A stretch of DNA of 64,000 nt, from NCBI RefSeq assembly GCF_020804225.1, contig NZ_WJBI01000014.1, positions 62,252-126,251 of the forward strand, given 5' to 3'. This document shows positions 18,505-28,426 of this stretch, one piece after another. Positions within the stretch are counted from its first letter, which is position 1. Every line of letters starts with the position of its first letter. This DNA is from Methanosarcina sp. DH2 (GTDB lineage Archaea; Halobacteriota; Methanosarcinia; Methanosarcinales; Methanosarcinaceae). The translations under genes and the position numbers were made by a program. The notes under the pieces were generated by a model, which was not told the DNA's origin, did no database searches, and saw only the letters and a program-made list of their open reading frames with translations.

Positions 18505-19176
18505 ATGCATGTAATCCACATGGGACACGATGTGTTCAAGGCAAATGACAAAATCGCCGAAAAAAACAGGAAGGCTCTTGACAAACATGGAGTCTTCTCA
18601 GTCAACGTTATGGGAGCCATCGGGTCAGGAAAGACCACTCTGATCGAAGAGGCTGTCAGGCACCTCAAAGAAAAGTACAGAACAGCGGTAATCGCAGGTG
18701 ATGTTATCGCAGAGATGGATGCTTCACGCTTTAGAAAACTCGGGGTGCCGACAATCCCTGTAAATACGGGAAAGGAATGCCACCTGGATGCAAAGCTGGT
18801 GGAAAAAGCCCTCGATGAGATCGATCTTGAAAATACGGACCTTCTTATCATTGAAAATGTAGGCAATCTGATCTGCCCTGTGGACTTCAAGCTTGGAGAA
18901 CATCTCAGGGCAGTTGTGGTGAGCGTCACTGAAGGAGACGACATCATCCTGAAGCACCCCATGATTTTCAAAACTGCAGAACTTGCAGTCATAAACAAGG
19001 TTGACATTGCCCATGCAGTTGATGTTGACGCCGAAAAAATGAGGGACGACATCCTCTCCTTAAACCCTGACGTGCCGGTTATCCTAACATCAAAACACGA
19101 CTGGGATAGCCTTGAGACCTGGATAAGCTTTATTGAACTCGGGCTCAGAAGAGCACAGGAAGCTCAGAGAAATTAA
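18505..19176 (+). CDS. hypB: Hydrogenase nickel incorporation GTPase HypB
   Basis: Four start codons lie in frame (GTG 18490, ATG 18493, 18499, 18505); the last gives MHVIHMGHD, like archaeal HypB N-termini, and 223 residues. The P-loop GAIGSGKT is at 37-44, the metal-binding Cys92-His93 pair follows in GKECHLD, and ENVGNLICP and NKVD complete the GTPase signature. HypB hydrolyses GTP as it passes nickel with HypA. Its C-terminal end is followed by a 22-bp duplicated sequence before hypE. Confidence 0.92.
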   Translation: MHVIHMGHDVFKANDKIAEKNRKALDKHGVFSVNVMGAIGSGKTTLIEEAVRHLKEKYRTAVIAGDVIAEMDASRFRKLGVPTIPVNTGKECHLDAKLVEKALDEIDLENTDLLIIENVGNLICPVDFKLGEHLRAVVVSVTEGDDIILKHPMIFKTAELAVINKVDIAHAVDVDAEKMRDDILSLNPDVPVILTSKHDWDSLETWISFIELGLRRAQEAQRN

Positions 19177-19246
19177 GCCGATTCAAAGCGATTCAAACGC
19201 TGATAAAAGCAATTCAAACGCTGATAAAAGGAAAAGGAGACCGGAC

Positions 19247-20293
19247 ATGAAAGCCAATACTATTTCCCTGGAGCACGGGGCAGGCGGAGAAGTAATGCAG
19301 GCGCTGATAGGGGAGATTATCCTTAAGAACTTCCATAACAAAAGCGCAGGCTCGATAGGGCTTGACAGCCTTGATGACGGGTCTACGGTCAGACTTGAAA
19401 ACTTTAACCCTGCCTCCGAACTTGTGCTGACAACAGACAGCCATGTGATAACTCCTGCTTTCTTCCCGGACACAAATATAGGACGCTTGGCGGTTTCAGG
19501 CACCATTAATGACCTCACTGTAATGGGAGCAAAGCCCCTTGCCCTTACCTGCTCAGTCATAATCCCTGAGGGCTTTCCAATCCATGAGTTTGAAGAGATA
19601 ATCAAAACAATGGATAAAACCGCTGCTGAGGCTGGAGTGCCCATAATTACAGGCGATACCAAGACCATGGAAAAAACCGCCCTTGACTCAATCATCCTGA
19701 ATACAGCTGGCCTCGGCATAACGGACAGCCCTGTAAGGGACTCAGGCCTGAAGCCAGGAGACCGGCTCCTTGTCACTGGCACTATAGGCGACCACGGGAT
19801 CTCTCTTATGGCTCACAGGGAAGGCTTTGACTTCGATACCGATCTTGTCTCGGACTCCGCACCCCTCTGGAAACTTATAGAGCCAGTCCTGAAAATAAAA
19901 ACACCGGAAGGAAAACCGGTAGTTACAGCTATGAAAGACCCGACTCGGGGCGGGCTTGCAAACGCCCTCAACGAGATGGCATCAAAATCCGGGGTTGGAG
20001 TCATGCTTGAAGAAGACCTGATCCCCTTCAAGCCCGCAGTCACTGCAGCCTGTGAAATGCTGGGCCTTGATCCCCTTGAAGTGGCAAATGAAGGAAAAGC
20101 CGTCATCGGAGTCAAAGCCGGCTTTGAAGAAGAGGTTCTTTCGATCTTGAAGCAACATCCCTACGGCAGGGACGCAGCTCTTATCGGAGAGGTTACTGCA
20201 GAAAACAAAGGAGAAGTAATCCTCAGGAACCGCTTCGGCGGCATGCGTTATGTGGACGTCCCGGCTGGAGATCCGATTCCCAGAGTATGTTAA
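19247..20293 (+). CDS. hypE: Carbamoyl-dehydratase HypE (cyanide ligand synthesis)
   Basis: A 348-residue PurM/AIR-synthase-fold protein. The ATG at 19247 was chosen because AAAAGGAGA lies 6 bases upstream and the protein then begins MKANTISLEHGAGG, the family's normal opening. The C-terminus PRVC carries the Cys that accepts the carbamoyl group from HypF and is dehydrated to thiocyanate with ATP. KDPTRGGLANALNE is the expected nucleotide-binding block. Ends the hyp cluster; hypF is not in the window. Confidence 0.94.
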   Translation: MKANTISLEHGAGGEVMQALIGEIILKNFHNKSAGSIGLDSLDDGSTVRLENFNPASELVLTTDSHVITPAFFPDTNIGRLAVSGTINDLTVMGAKPLALTCSVIIPEGFPIHEFEEIIKTMDKTAAEAGVPIITGDTKTMEKTALDSIILNTAGLGITDSPVRDSGLKPGDRLLVTGTIGDHGISLMAHREGFDFDTDLVSDSAPLWKLIEPVLKIKTPEGKPVVTAMKDPTRGGLANALNEMASKSGVGVMLEEDLIPFKPAVTAACEMLGLDPLEVANEGKAVIGVKAGFEEEVLSILKQHPYGRDAALIGEVTAENKGEVILRNRFGGMRYVDVPAGDPIPRVC

Positions 20294-20429
20294 GAGGGAA
20301 GGCTGCCGTTAGATCAGACAGCCGCCTAGTTATCTCAAAAAGGTGCAATTAGGATTCCTCCTTCGCCCTTCTGGAGAAATACTTACCTTAACCCCGGAAA
20401 CCATTTTTCAATTCACAGGCGATACGTGT

Positions 20430-20812
20430 CTCCGCCAGCTTGTCTGGCGGCCCTTCAAAAAAAGAAAGAGAAAGAGACCTAAATAGAGCATTTTTTCAGG
20501 CATCTAATTCTTTTTTATTTACTATCATACTGGGTTTTTCGGTTGTTTTTATTTGCGGGTTTTTATTGGTTCCCTCTTGGTTTCTTACAGGCTCCCTCGA
20601 TCGCTTTTACTTAGGGCTTTTCTCTTTTTTTATGTCCTCTATCTCTTCTTTTTCTCTTCTTTATTATATTTTTAGGAAAGCCACTCTCCTTTGTCGAACG
20701 TGACAGAAACAACCCGGTATGGTGAATAAGGTTGTACTGATCATAAATATTTGAATAAGTCGTCCGAGCAAAGTTCACTACTAAAACTTATAAATTAGTC
20801 CTCTTGAGCGAA
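20430..20812. repeat. Dispersed element, copy A
   Basis: The block opens with a perfect 7-bp hairpin (CCGCCAG/CTGGCGG, 20433-20451) followed by CCTTCAAAAAAAGAAAG, and ends with a CTCCTTTGTCGAACGTGAC block, GGTTGTACTGATCA and a GAGCGAAACGAAGTGAAGCG hairpin region flanked by GTCC/GGAC. The same words in the same order recur at 34978-35020 and 36812-36945, there split by an IS element. It looks like a repeated genetic element of a few hundred bases. Confidence 0.6.
20440..20703 (+). CDS. Candidate 87-residue two-helix membrane protein inside repeat copy A
   Basis: The frame encodes a charged N-terminus (residues 1-16) and two hydrophobic segments (about 24-52 and 57-78), ending KATLLCRT. No good Shine-Dalgarno is visible and the start lies inside the hairpin of the dispersed element. 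The corresponding region of the second copy is badly decayed, so conservation cannot be judged. It may be a real small membrane protein carried by the element or chance in T-rich DNA. Confidence 0.3.
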   Translation: MSGGPSKKERERDLNRAFFQASNSFLFTIILGFSVVFICGFLLVPSWFLTGSLDRFYLGLFSFFMSSISSFSLLYYIFRKATLLCRT

Positions 20813-20843
20813 ACGAAGTGAAGCGAAAAGGACCGCGTACTCC

Positions 20844-20951
20844 GAGGCGCAATTCGGGCGAGGCGCAATTCGGGCGAGGCGCAATTCGGGCGAGGCGCAA
20901 TTCGGGGCGAAGAGGACGCGGACTCCCGGGGCGCAATTCGGGCGAGGCGCT
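20844..20951. repeat. GC-rich 16-bp minisatellite
   Basis: The unit GAGGCGCAATTCGGGC is repeated four times head to tail from 20844 (the fourth with an extra G). After a short GAAGAGGACGCGGACTCCC spacer come one more copy and a partial one. The array is strikingly GC-rich compared with the AT-rich DNA on both sides. Confidence 0.95.
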
Positions 20952-21138
20952 TTTGGCGATAGCGGTCATTACATACCTCGTTTATAATTATGCGATCTGA
21001 AGTGAGAACTATTTTTAAGGCTGTAGAAAGAAGATTCCATGCATGGAGCTAAAATCGAGAAACGATATAAATAATGCCAGGCGAGAAAGAGAGTAGATAA
21101 AGAGAAAAAATAAAACCTGGAAAAGTAGAGTGATAAAG

Positions 21139-21684
21139 ATGATAATACATTTTAAAGGGAAGAGCCCGAAGATTGCTGAAACGGCTTTTGTTGCGGATTC
21201 TGCAAACTTAATCGGAGATGTTGAGGTAGGGAGTTTTTCAAGCATATGGTTTAATGCCGTGCTCCGGGGAGATCAGAACAAAATAAAGATTGGAAACACG
21301 ACAAGCATCCAGGACGGCGTGGTGATTCATGCAGACCCTGAAAACGGAGTTCAGGTCGGCAATAATGTGTCAGTAGGGCATGGGGCTGTGCTGCACGGGT
21401 GCAGAATAGAGAATAATGTGCTTATCGGCATGAATTCGACTGTGCTGAACGGAGCAGAGATAGGGGAAAACTCAATTGTCGGAGCAAATGCGCTTGTACC
21501 TCAGGGGAAGAAGTTTCCGGCTAACAGCCTCATTATCGGAGTCCCAGGCACGGTAAGAAGGGAAACAAATGAGGCAGAGGTTGAAGCCATAAAAGAAAAT
21601 GCTGAGGAGTACGTAGAGATGGCAAAAGAGTATAGAGAAGAGATGAAGAAATACGCCTTCGCAGCATCAAACTCAAAGACCTGA
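21139..21684 (+). CDS. Gamma-class carbonic anhydrase-like protein (CamH/YrdA type)
   Basis: A 181-residue left-handed beta-helix protein. Zinc ligands His64 (VVIHA), His81 (SVGHG) and His86 (VLHG) and the supporting Arg43 (AVLRGD) and Gln58 (SIQDG) are conserved, followed by the C-terminal helix. It lacks the acidic loop of the archetypal Cam, as CamH proteins do. It may hydrate CO2, or be a ferripyochelin-binding-like homologue. A GTG nine bases upstream is an alternative start. A second gamma-class gene lies at 32.9 kb. Soluble, no signal peptide. Confidence 0.8.
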   Translation: MIIHFKGKSPKIAETAFVADSANLIGDVEVGSFSSIWFNAVLRGDQNKIKIGNTTSIQDGVVIHADPENGVQVGNNVSVGHGAVLHGCRIENNVLIGMNSTVLNGAEIGENSIVGANALVPQGKKFPANSLIIGVPGTVRRETNEAEVEAIKENAEEYVEMAKEYREEMKKYAFAASNSKT

Positions 21685-21733
21685 ACAGGAGGAAACCAGA
21701 GAAGAAATAGCAGGATTAAAAAGGGGAAGAGAA

Positions 21734-22371
21734 ATGCCAAAAATAGACTTTAAAAAAGAAAATAAGGAACTTTACAACCCATCTGCAAAAGAAGTTTCAA
21801 TTTTAGATATTCCTGAAATGAATTATCTAATGATAGACGGGAAGGGAGACCCTAATACATCAAAGGAATATCAGGAAGCAATAGAAGCATTATTTTCAGC
21901 GTCATTTAAGATAAAGTTCATTTCTGCAAAAGAGACATCTCAGGACTATGTGGTAATGCCTCTTGAAGGGCTCTGGTGGGTTGAAAATACGGAGGACTTC
22001 AGCATTAGGATAAAAGCAACTGGAAATGGATAGCAATGATAAGGCAGCCCGACTTTATCACGAAAAATATGATGGAAAAAGCCATAGAAGAAGTGGAGAA
22101 AAAGAAAAATCTTCCTGCACTTTCCAGGATAAGGTTTGAAAGCCTGCATGAAGGCTTATCAGCCCAGATAATGCACCTTGGCCCGTACTCCGAAGAAGAA
22201 CCAATAATAAAGAGACTACACGGTTTCATTGAAGCGAATGGCTACGAATTTGACGGGATCATGCCCGGTGAAAAGCACCACGAAATATACCTGAGCGATG
22301 TATGCAGGACAAAACCGGAAAAGCTTAAAACCATTATAAGGCAGCCCATAAAACAGAAGAAAAAGAAATAA
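21734..22371 (+). pseudogene. GyrI-like small-molecule-binding protein, interrupted by a frameshift
   Basis: Two frames join into one recognisable GyrI-like protein of about 210 residues. The first (21734-22033) gives MPKIDFKKENKELYNP to FSIRIKA; the second, shifted by one base, continues WKWIAMIRQPDF, then ALSRIRFESLHEGLSAQIMHLGPYSEE and ends IYLSDVCRTKPEKLKTIIRQPIK. The shift is best explained by loss of one A in the AAAA at about 22012-22015. Everything else looks intact, so the mutation is recent, is a sequencing error, or is a slippage site. A strong purine-rich Shine-Dalgarno (AAGGGGAAGAG) precedes the start. Confidence 0.8.
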
Positions 22372-22596
22372 TAATGTCCAGATACTTTAAAAGCGGCAGA
22401 CACTTGAAGCATCCTTAAATTGAAAAATAATAAGTAAAAACTTATCCATTCTGTAGAAACTGACTATGGAAGCTAACTTTTTACGGTTTAAACTGCATTC
22501 GAAAGAACTCAAAAAGGATTCCGGGAAGTAAGTCAGTGAGCAGGATTCAGAAACAAACCTGTTAAAGGACATGATTATCTAAAGGGAGTAAAAACG

Positions 22597-22944
22597 ATGG
22601 AAAAAACGCATTCCGAACAGTCCGATACAACCGCAAATGTTCACTCGGTAGCTGATATAACTCCCGGATACGGAGTGGAAGAAACCAGGCACAAAAGAAA
22701 AAACCCGGCTATTGCAGCATTATTATCTCTAATAATTCCAGGGCTCGGTCAGGTCTATGCAGGAGACCTGTATAGAGGATTTGCACTGTTCGCCGCACTG
22801 GTAGTCAGCCTCTGTTTGATAGCTCTCATTATCGGGTTTTTCTCATTCTTCGCTACATGGATATTTGCAATATCAGATGCATATAAGATGGTTAAAAAGC
22901 AGAATAGTGGAATTGAAAAGAGAAGAAATGGGATTTCTGCGTGA
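22597..22944 (+). CDS. TM2-like small membrane protein
   Basis: A 115-residue protein with a soluble N-terminus (1-43), then KNPAIAALLSLIIPGLGQVYAGD, the signature of TM2/DUF5683-like proteins, and two hydrophobic helices (about 45-58 and 66-98), ending in a basic tail. AAAGGGAG lies 8 bases before the ATG. Function of the family is unknown. It stands alone. Confidence 0.7.
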   Translation: MEKTHSEQSDTTANVHSVADITPGYGVEETRHKRKNPAIAALLSLIIPGLGQVYAGDLYRGFALFAALVVSLCLIALIIGFFSFFATWIFAISDAYKMVKKQNSGIEKRRNGISA

Positions 22945-23138
22945 TCTGATACGCATATTTTATAATACCCATATTTGACAGGTTCGAAATCAGCTTCTCT
23001 TTTTCTATTTGATGATGAAACATGGCCAATATACCTGTTTTTTCAGATCTGGTCAGCAATATACTAACGGACTCTGACCGGGTCCTTAAATATTTTATCT
23101 TCATTATTCTTCATTATTTGATATTTCATCATTGTTTA

Positions 23139-23207
23139 TTACTCTTCACCGATCTCTTTTCTGAATTCTATGTAATCTCGTTCGACTTCTTCAAGTTCGT
23201 ATTCCAT
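23139..23207 (-). CDS. Candidate 22-residue charged small protein
   Basis: ATG at 23207 is preceded, with 5-base spacing, by a perfect GGAGGT Shine-Dalgarno, the strongest in this neighbourhood. The frame encodes 22 residues, MEYELEEVERDYIEFRKEIG plus EE, an amphipathic, strongly charged helix, and stops with TAA. It may be an unannotated small protein or the surviving start of a decayed gene. No family is recognised. Confidence 0.4.
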   Translation of the reverse strand: MEYELEEVERDYIEFRKEIGEE

Positions 23208-23605
23208 TTTAGACCTCCGTTTTAAAGTTATAGCAATTGAAGTTTCTTAAATAAAGCTTACATTTATCTTCTATTATAGGAATAAGGTAACCTATTTCCT
23301 ATTTTATATTATAAATAATTTTCCATCAATGGAGATTATCTTTACAGGAGCTATCATATTATATGAAAAATCATGGCTTGCAGATCCTCAAAAATAGCCA
23401 CCGGAATGTGAATGAGAGCTGAAATATCGAGTCTCACTCAACTAATTGACATTGTTGAAAAATAATTAAATCTTATTGTCGGCAGGTTTTCATTTGTGCC
23501 ACAGTAGAAGTTGTTTGTAACATAAACAACAGGAGCAGGAATGGTATTAGCGTATCGATAAGCGGAAATTATGGCACAGCTGTTATTTCCCTGCTTGATG
23601 CTTAT

Positions 23606-23806
23606 TTACACTTCTTCTACTTTTTCGATTTCATCCGGCAAAAGCACCAGCTGTTTAGAATTATTATTTTTATTCACAAATTCAACTTCATAGGTTTCAT
23701 CTGGCTCACGAAATGCAACCACTATGGAACCGACATCTCCTTTTTTAATACATTCCTCAGGAATGTCCTTCTTTACTCTTACAACATCCATTTCTGAAAA
23801 CTTCAC
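23606..23806 (-). CDS. DUF4926-like small protein, possible immunity factor
   Basis: A 66-residue protein when started at GTG 23806, which is preceded by GGGGGGTGATTAAC; an ATG at 23791 is the alternative. The sequence MDVVRVKKDIPEECIKKGDVGSIV...YEVEFVNKNN matches the small beta-barrel pattern of DUF4926. Immediately upstream on the same strand lies the decayed core of an RHS protein, whose C-terminal toxins are usually followed by an immunity gene. The gene itself is intact. Its immunity role is inferred from position only. Confidence 0.55.
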   Translation of the reverse strand: MKFSEMDVVRVKKDIPEECIKKGDVGSIVVAFREPDETYEVEFVNKNNNSKQLVLLPDEIEKVEEV

Positions 23807-23849
23807 GTTAATCACCCCCCTTAACCCACAAAGTTGTTGGTATTGAACT

Positions 23850-24179
23850 ATCAGGTTCCACTTATATAGGGATATGGTGCAGGGCTGGACAAAAATCCTG
23901 TACCCAGGGCGAAAATACCTTGCACCGTAGTACATCAGCGACAGTAGTACATCCTGCACCGTAGTATATTATCCCTGTATCATCATCATTTTCCTGACCT
24001 GTGAAACTGTATTTCTCCAGACCGCCTGACCTGAACTGGCCGTATGGGAAGTAATCGGTGCATTCGACCTCAAGAACATTCTCACCAACCATCAGGGAAG
24101 TGCTGCCGAGGTGGTCGGAAAGGTAACTTTCGATACCTTCAGATGTTTCCTTAATAACCTTGATTATAAAAATAATCAA
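23850..24179 (-). pseudogene. Remnant of an RHS-repeat core domain
   Basis: The frame from 24179 reads YLSDHLGSTSLMVGENVLEVECTDYFPYGQF and FTGQENDDDTGIIYYGA, the hallmark end of the RHS-repeat core (DHLGST...PYG...FTGxExDxxTGxxYYGARYxxP). The YYGA motif is then duplicated: one frame runs on to nonsense, while another frame continues YYGARYFRPGYRIF. So the core is broken by a short duplication, and no long upstream RHS region or C-terminal toxin remains. Confidence 0.7.
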
Positions 24180-24284
24180 AGGGGATTATAAGCAATAAAA
24201 AACTCCGTAAAGGGTAGATTAAAAGTGTTCCAATAGATCCAGGATCAAGAAGAAAGTTTTAACAATAGTTTATAAAAAGAGAGT

Positions 24285-24355
24285 ATGAGGGTGCGGTTCG
24301 AACGCACGAATTCCTACGAAACCAGGTACTCAACTTTGTCGTATTAATGACGTAA
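24285..24355 (-). pseudogene. Decayed tRNA-Leu copy (T-arm to anticodon half)
   Basis: GGTTCGAACGCACGAATTCCTAC and then AxxCAGGTACTCAAC align with the T-arm, variable arm and anticodon stem-loop of the intact tRNA-Leu genes at 25.3 and 25.5 kb. The 5' half of the tRNA is missing or too diverged. It cannot fold into a cloverleaf. Confidence 0.6.
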
Positions 24356-24493
24356 GGTTTTTCAAAAAATATCCGAACGAATATTACAAAAAGATAGGGG
24401 TAAATTCAGGAAGGTAATAATAAAAAACAAGGTATTTAATGAAGATATTGGACTATTATTCGGGTTGATAGTCTTTGTCCGGGAAGAATCTCT

Positions 24494-24954
24494 TCATGGA
24501 ATTTCATTAAACTGATTTACTCTTTCTACCAGTTCCAGCCAGTTAGCACAATCCTCCCTATCTTTGAGTAACCGGGACTGTCGGCTTTTTCCCGGTTCAC
24601 CAATGATATCGACAGCATAAACGCGATAGGCGCTGCTTAAAGCGCCGATGTTTGGGAACCACATCGTGGAGCCTGTGACAGTAGCATGCAGCACAAGCAG
24701 TGGTGCGACCCTTTCGATCCGCTCGTGATGACATGGGTAGTTCCGAATCCGGTCATTACATCATTTTCTTCAAAAGGTACTGGCCAAAGTTTCAGGATCG
24801 CATCATAAGCTGATACATACTCAGCTTCACCTTTTGAGCTTTTGAAAGAGGCTAGTTGGCTGAACATTGTAAAATCTTCATTCCTGGTAGAATCGCTTGA
24901 GAAGGCAAACAGAATCGGGTCTTGATATTTCTCCGAGGTATTGGACATGGACAA
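24494..24954 (-). pseudogene. Broken alpha/beta hydrolase
   Basis: The frame from 24954 encodes YDAILKLWPVPFEENDVMTGFGTTHVITSG, typical of the start of an alpha/beta hydrolase. A frameshift near 24690-24720 moves the continuation (LHATVTGSTMWFPN, then YRVYAVDIIGEPGKSRQS) to another frame. The C-terminal half, with the nucleophile Ser and catalytic His, is absent. Truncated and non-functional. Confidence 0.7.
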
Positions 24955-25141
24955 AGTTATTACAAACCTGGATCCATGCGTCGCCCGTCGAACCCTTGAG
25001 ACGATCTGATATTATGAAAGAATAAATTATGAAAAAATATGCAAGAAATAGCGACTCGCCAATGCGCTGCTTCTCTTATTCTCAACGAGTTCATCATTGC
25101 CGGGAACAAAATAAAAAACCGGACTAAGCCGTAATTATACA

Positions 25142-25232
25142 GGGGATGGAATTTGAACCCAGGAACTCCTAAGAGAATAGGCCATCAACCTGGCGTTTTG
25201 ACTTGGCTTGTGAAGCCCATCTCGAGATAGCA
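25142..25232 (-). pseudogene. Decayed tRNA-Leu copy (full length)
   Basis: The segment AGGGGATGGAATTTGAACCC, AGGAACTCCTAAGA and AGGCCATCAACCTGGCG lines up along its whole length with the intact tRNA-Leu genes 200-400 bp away but carries many changes, including in the acceptor stem and T loop, and altered anticodon context. It would not be charged. Confidence 0.65.
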
Positions 25233-25339
25233 AATGAATAGACATTAAGATCTTAGTATAAACTTTATTATAAATTTATTCTGAAAAAAGTATTTCTGTA
25301 AAAAAGCATTAAATTTGAAGCTAATATATTAGAATTTAG

Positions 25340-25424
25340 TGCGAGGGATGGGATTCGAACCCACGAACTCCTACAAGACTAGGCCCTCAACCTAGCGCCT
25401 TTGACCTGGCTGGGCAACCCTCGC
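25340..25424 (-). tRNA. tRNA-Leu(GAG)
   Basis: 85 bases: acceptor stem GCGAGGG/CCCUCGC, anticodon stem CUAGG/CCUAG with loop UUGAGGG (anticodon GAG), a long class II variable arm and T-loop GGUUCGAAUCC; discriminator A. It decodes CUC and CUU. CCA is not encoded. Identical to the copy 203 bp away. Confidence 0.95.
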
Positions 25425-25542
25425 ATTTCGATGTAATTTTCGATGTAATAAATGAATTGGTTTTAAGGACTTATTATAAAATTTTACATAAAAACATATT
25501 GAATTTAAAGTACCAATATTAATTCAATGTTAAGAAATCTGG

Positions 25543-25627
25543 TGCGAGGGATGGGATTCGAACCCACGAACTCCTACAAGACTAGGCCCTCAACCTAGCG
25601 CCTTTGACCTGGCTGGGCAACCCTCGC
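25543..25627 (-). tRNA. tRNA-Leu(GAG), second identical copy
   Basis: Same 85-base sequence as the gene at 25340-25424 with the same anticodon GAG and class II variable arm. The flanks differ, so only the tRNA is conserved. It lies downstream of rpoD on the same strand. Confidence 0.95.
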
Positions 25628-25876
25628 ATCCTGTTTTCCTTTTAAATTCCGGCGCGCCTTGCGCCTTGCACTTCCTCACAATATCATGGATAATATATAA
25701 ACGTTTCGAGTCATGAGGAACGCTGGTAATAATTGATAGAATAACCCGCAGTAAACGGAGTAATTCCCAAGGTGTGCGGGTAGAGGAAACTCCCCGGACA
25801 GAGAGCTTTCCGGGGCCAGAAAGGAATAAATTTTTGGCTCCGGAAAAATTGGTTTGAACCACAGATGAAGCTGGGT

Positions 25877-26677
25877 TCAGAGCTGGTTCAGAATTGCCAG
25901 AAGACCTTCGGCTTTGCCCTTAACCACGTTTGTGGCGTTAAGAACAAGATCTTTAGCTGTATATGAACCATCGGACTCCATGGTAAAAACAAAAGCGTTT
26001 TCGTAGAAGTCCACTTTTATAGCGTTAATGTCGCATACCTGCTCACAGAGCCTGCAGAGGGAACACCTTATGACGTCATCCTCAGCAACCCTTGCTCCGG
26101 CCTCTTCAACCCTGATAATGCTCTTAGGACACTCTGCTGCACAGTGCCCGCAGGCATCGCAGTTTTCAATGGTTATAATAGGCACGTTTTTGTAGCCGCA
26201 AGCAACGCCTGCCTGCCATTTTACGCTGTCTCTGCCGTAACCCATATGGGCGATAGCCTCGAGTACAAGCTTCTGTCCTTTCTTCAGCTCAACAATCGGT
26301 ACATTAGGATCTGCTGGCTGGATTTTAGGGTCAGAAGAGATGAGGTCCCGTGAATGAACAATCCCGGGTCCTTCTGCACTGAGGGTCAGGGAGACCTCGC
26401 AGGCAGGGCAGCCTTCTCCTCCGCAGATTTCGCACTCAGCCTGAGGCATATACGTCTCTATATCCGTTACAAGCGGGATTAAGGAGAGACGGAGAGCCAG
26501 CTGTTCATCATAGAGCACGGAGGTGTTGTCATAAAGGTTTACATACTCAATTGCAAGAGTGGGTACATCGGCGATCATGGCACGCCGGATGCCGTTAGCA
26601 AAAGCCGTGGTTGCCTTTGACAGCACAAACTTTGCGGATCTATCCGATAACTCCAGAATGTCTACTTCCATCGTCAT
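25877..26677 (-). CDS. rpoD: RNA polymerase subunit D (Rpo3) with two [4Fe-4S] cluster motifs
   Basis: A 266-residue archaeal Rpo3, the alpha-like assembly platform of RNA polymerase. FANGIRRAMIADVPTLAIE is the conserved dimerisation block. Residues 168-220 form a ferredoxin-like insert with CDACGHCAAECP (Cys173, 176, 179, 183) and CSLCRLCEQVC (Cys205, 208, 211, 215), both complete. An additional CEICGGEGCPAC zinc-type set lies at 82-93. Such FeS clusters, known from Methanosarcina RpoD, could make assembly redox-sensitive. Last gene of the uS13-uS4-uS11-rpoD operon. Confidence 0.95.
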   Translation of the reverse strand: MTMEVDILELSDRSAKFVLSKATTAFANGIRRAMIADVPTLAIEYVNLYDNTSVLYDEQLALRLSLIPLVTDIETYMPQAECEICGGEGCPACEVSLTLSAEGPGIVHSRDLISSDPKIQPADPNVPIVELKKGQKLVLEAIAHMGYGRDSVKWQAGVACGYKNVPIITIENCDACGHCAAECPKSIIRVEEAGARVAEDDVIRCSLCRLCEQVCDINAIKVDFYENAFVFTMESDGSYTAKDLVLNATNVVKGKAEGLLAILNQL

Positions 26678-26749
26678 ATACCTTAATTCCCCTTAATTTT
26701 GAATACATTAAAAAAAGAGAATTTTGAAGAATTCTCTGAATAATTCTCT

Positions 26750-27795
<1,046 letters not shown>

Positions 27796-27812
27796 TCACC
27801 TTAACCGAAAAA

Positions 27813-28358
<546 letters not shown>

Positions 28359-28412
28359 TCAAAAGGAGCTTCTTTACAGCATATACTGATGAGTTCTTTT
28401 ACATGCAGCTGC

Positions 28413-28426
28413 CAGTATATAAGGAT
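28413..28426 (-). promoter_or_regulatory. Probable TATA box of the rps13-rps4-rps11-rpoD operon
   Basis: Minus strand CCTTATATACTGG is about 145 bases before the rps13 start; initiation about 25 bases downstream would give a leader of roughly 120 bases. Inferred from sequence and position. Confidence 0.4.

Noticed and set aside
23500-23610. Beta-helix-like peptide (NGISVSISGNYGTAVISL) on the plus strand
   Set aside because: Only about 25 residues look protein-like and there are stops on both sides; possibly debris of a surface protein.
24285-24355. Functional tRNA at the first decayed copy
   Set aside because: The acceptor stem and D-arm cannot be formed.
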